Shown piece after piece: positions 15,614-16,496 of a stretch of DNA of 16,496 nucleotides. Under the pieces are notes generated by a model, which saw nothing but the letters and a program-made list of their open reading frames with translations, was not told the origin of the DNA and made no database searches. Where the stretch lies: the NCBI GenBank assembly GCA_031285115.1, contig JAITWU010000254.1:1-16496 (forward strand). Direction: 5' to 3'. The stretch is from Azonexus sp. (GTDB lineage Bacteria; Pseudomonadota; Gammaproteobacteria; Burkholderiales; Rhodocyclaceae). The stretch's first letter is position 1; the number at the start of each line of letters is the position of its first letter. The position numbers and the translations under genes were made by a program.

Positions 15614-16150
15614 ATGACGGCAGCGCCGCTGGTCATTTTCGCCGTCGGCAACCCCAGCCGTGGCGACGACGCCATCGGCCCGCTGCTGTGCCAGCGCCTC
15701 GCCGCCTGGCTGGCGGCGGAGGGACTCGCCGAACAATGTGAATTGATCGAGGATTTTCAGTTGCAGGTCGAGCACAGCCTCGACCTTTGCCACCGGCAAC
15801 TCACGCTATTCATCGACGCGGGCAGCAACACGCCAGCCCCCTACGCCTTTTACCCGATTGAACCGACCGCCGGTTTTGCCCACAGCACGCACGCACTGAC
15901 GCCGCCAGCCGTGCTCCAGGTCTATCGCCAGATCGAAGGTAGCGCGCCGCCCCCCGCCTTTGTGCTGTGCGTGCGCGGCGAGCATTTTGAAATTGGCGCC
16001 GACCTGAGCGCCGCCGCCGAAAGCCACGCCGTCGCCGCGTTTGGGCTGCTGACCGAACTGTGCCGCCGCCCCGAAGCGGCAATCTGGATGACTCACGTCA
16101 CCCGCAGCGCAGCCAGCGCAAAGGAACCGGACGGATGTCCCGTTGGCTGA
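15614..16150 (+). CDS. hoxW: Hydrogenase maturation protease HoxW
   Basis: Nickel-dependent endopeptidase of the HybD/HyaD/HoxW family that removes the C-terminal tail of HoxH after the NiFe centre is inserted. The 178-residue protein has the family start VIFAVGNPSRGDDAIGP (residues 7-23), EDFQLQVEH and FIDAG, then HALTP. By analogy with HybD, the likely metal-binding residues are Asp19, Asp68 and His93; Asp in place of HybD Glu16 is usual in HoxW-type proteins. No good ribosome binding site precedes ATG 15614, and translation probably follows from hoxH through the 11-bp repeats. The 3' end overlaps the next gene by 16 bases. Confidence 0.93.
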   Translation: MTAAPLVIFAVGNPSRGDDAIGPLLCQRLAAWLAAEGLAEQCELIEDFQLQVEHSLDLCHRQLTLFIDAGSNTPAPYAFYPIEPTAGFAHSTHALTPPAVLQVYRQIEGSAPPPAFVLCVRGEHFEIGADLSAAAESHAVAAFGLLTELCRRPEAAIWMTHVTRSAASAKEPDGCPVG

Positions 16151-16496
16151 ACCGCCTTGGCTGGCTGTTGTTCCCGCTGCTCCTGCTCGCTGGTTGTGCC
16201 GCCTACGACGGACGCGGCTTGCAGCCGGGCGTCGCCACCGTTGATGAAGTCATCGCCGTCATGGGTCAACCGGCCTGGCATTGGCAGACTGCCGATGGCG
16301 ACCAGCAACTCGCCTACCCGCGCGGCCCGAGCGGCGTGCACACCTACATGGCCTTTTTCACGCCCGACGGGCGCTTGCTGCGTATCGAAAACGTCCTCGA
16401 CATGAGCCATTTCGCCCGCATCACGCCGGGCCGCGATAACCGGGAAAGCATCCTGCAACTGCTCGGCCCGCCCAATCCGGCATGGACCATGTATTT
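16135..16496 (+). CDS. Lipoprotein with BamE-like repeats, 3' end cut off
   Basis: The first 120 codons of a gene running off the window. The product begins with a basic N-terminus, a hydrophobic stretch (LGWLLFPLLLL) and the lipobox LAGC with Cys21, so it should be exported and lipid-anchored. The mature part holds two similar segments, GVATVDEVIAVMGQPAWHW and (after FARITPG) RESILQLLGPPNPAW. These resemble the SmpA/OmlA (BamE-like) repeat in which a short helix leads to an L/M-G-x-P turn. The start ATG has AAGGA nine bases upstream and overlaps the end of hoxW by 16 bases in another frame, so it is probably transcribed with the hox operon. No hydrogenase function is known for such a protein, and it may be a passenger. 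Confidence 0.8.
   Translation, partial: MSRWLNRLGWLLFPLLLLAGCAAYDGRGLQPGVATVDEVIAVMGQPAWHWQTADGDQQLAYPRGPSGVHTYMAFFTPDGRLLRIENVLDMSHFARITPGRDNRESILQLLGPPNPAWTMY

Overview
The window looks like a stretch of chromosome from a GC-rich betaproteobacterium, most plausibly of the Rhodocyclales. This is inferred from the gene set (class II NrdJ, a MaoC-Pta fusion with AckA, a HoxFUYHW hydrogenase and GC-rich tRNA promoters). It rests on recognising protein families and not on a database comparison. Apart from the first ~390 bases, the window is densely packed with genes.

Layout. (1) 1-394: 19 perfect AGGC tetranucleotide units reach the window edge, followed by folded non-coding sequence and the terminator of a tRNA operon. 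(2) 395-2022, minus strand: gltX (glutamyl-tRNA synthetase), then tRNA-Ala(GGC) and tRNA-Glu(UUC), with a near-consensus promoter between gltX and the tRNAs. (3) 2119-2916, plus strand: tRNA-Val(CAC) with its own promoter and terminator, then an NfsB-type nitroreductase. (4) 2957-4573, minus strand: a methyl-accepting chemotaxis protein. (5) 4665-8034, minus strand: adenosylcobalamin-dependent ribonucleotide reductase nrdJ and a YchN/DsrE-like gene, behind a promoter with two NrdR-box-like sites 31 bp apart. (6) 8091-10803, minus strand: a MaoC-phosphotransacetylase fusion translationally coupled to acetate kinase, with promoter and terminator. (7) 10957-16150, plus strand: hoxF-hoxU-hoxY-hoxH-hoxW, a complete NAD-coupled bidirectional [NiFe]-hydrogenase (group 3d type) with its maturation protease. 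(8) 16135-end, plus strand: a lipoprotein with BamE-like repeats, cut by the window edge.

How the parts fit. Pta-AckA and Hox are transcribed divergently from a ~220-base gap. Together they would let a facultative or fermenting cell make ATP from acyl-CoA and exchange reducing equivalents between NAD(H) and H2. NrdJ supplies deoxyribonucleotides with or without oxygen, which suits the same lifestyle. This functional link is inference.

The most unusual features are sequence-level. Between hoxH and hoxW, three tandem 11-bp repeats form a chain of four-codon minicistrons joined by RTGA stop/start overlaps. Between hoxY and hoxH there is a 20-bp stem directly in front of the hoxH ribosome binding site. 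The AGGC tract at the left edge could be a phase-variable gene start. I found no clearly new multi-gene system: the genes belong to known families.
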